From JALHUF01 sp050014795 (GTDB taxonomy: Bacteria > Acidobacteriota > Terriglobia > UBA7540), in the NCBI GenBank assembly GCA_050014795.1, contig JBEKCQ010000052.1, positions 1 to 21,575 on the forward strand: DNA of 21,575 nt, given 5' to 3'. Positions 21,569 through 21,575 of this stretch are shown here, one piece after another (position 1 is the stretch's first letter; every line of letters begins with the position of its first letter). The position numbers were made by a program, and so were the translations under genes. A model generated the notes under the pieces. It saw only the letters and a list, made by a program, of their open reading frames with translations. It ran no database searches and was not told the origin of the DNA.

Positions 21569-21575
21569 ATCTTGC

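Overview
The window looks like a piece of an Acidobacteriota chromosome (probably GC-rich soil or MAG DNA). The evidence is a tandem pair of 'VWFA-related Acidobacterial domain' proteins, a very large Oar-type TonB-dependent receptor with an N-terminal carboxypeptidase-regulatory domain, a DUF6982-like protein, an APC permease fused to a stress-protein domain, and spacers rich in short degenerate repeats. No phage, IS element, CRISPR array, rRNA or tRNA gene was recognised.

Layout: a minus-strand membrane-protein fragment runs off the left edge (1-356). A minus-strand exported TPR protein (559-1794) is divergent from an APC permease with a USP-like tail (2005-4260). A minus-strand EamA/DMT transporter (4298-5242) is divergent from a promoter, an FMN riboswitch (5401-5624) and the TonB-dependent receptor it leads (5750-9250). 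Then come DinB (9321-9803, minus), the molybdoenzyme MsrP (9933-10898, minus), a beta-helix lipoprotein (11081-12670), a PLP decarboxylase (12718-14121, minus) with a doubtful small ORF upstream, a DUF6982-like protein (14423-14845), a roughly 680-base spacer with REP-like palindromes, UbiD (15530-16999, minus), and a two-gene VWFA-related operon (17373-21568). Most other genes appear to be single transcription units.

The most notable system is 5240-9250. A textbook FMN aptamer, with its own sigma70-like promoter, leads a giant TonB-dependent receptor, and an EamA/DMT transporter (the superfamily of the riboflavin importers RibN and ImpX) is transcribed divergently with its own promoter. The inference is an uncharacterised flavin-acquisition locus: an outer-membrane receptor shut down by FMN plus an inner-membrane permease. 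The aptamer is itself odd, with an extra hairpin inserted into loop L2 and a variable arm made of 7-base repeats.

A second window-wide signal is a family of degenerate arrays with 7-base periodicity. They occur at all four convergent gene junctions, twice in the ubiD/VWFA spacer, and inside the riboswitch arm. Promoter positions (430-458, 5283-5310, 11015-11043, 17229-17257) were used to choose gene starts where the longest reading frame would begin too far upstream.
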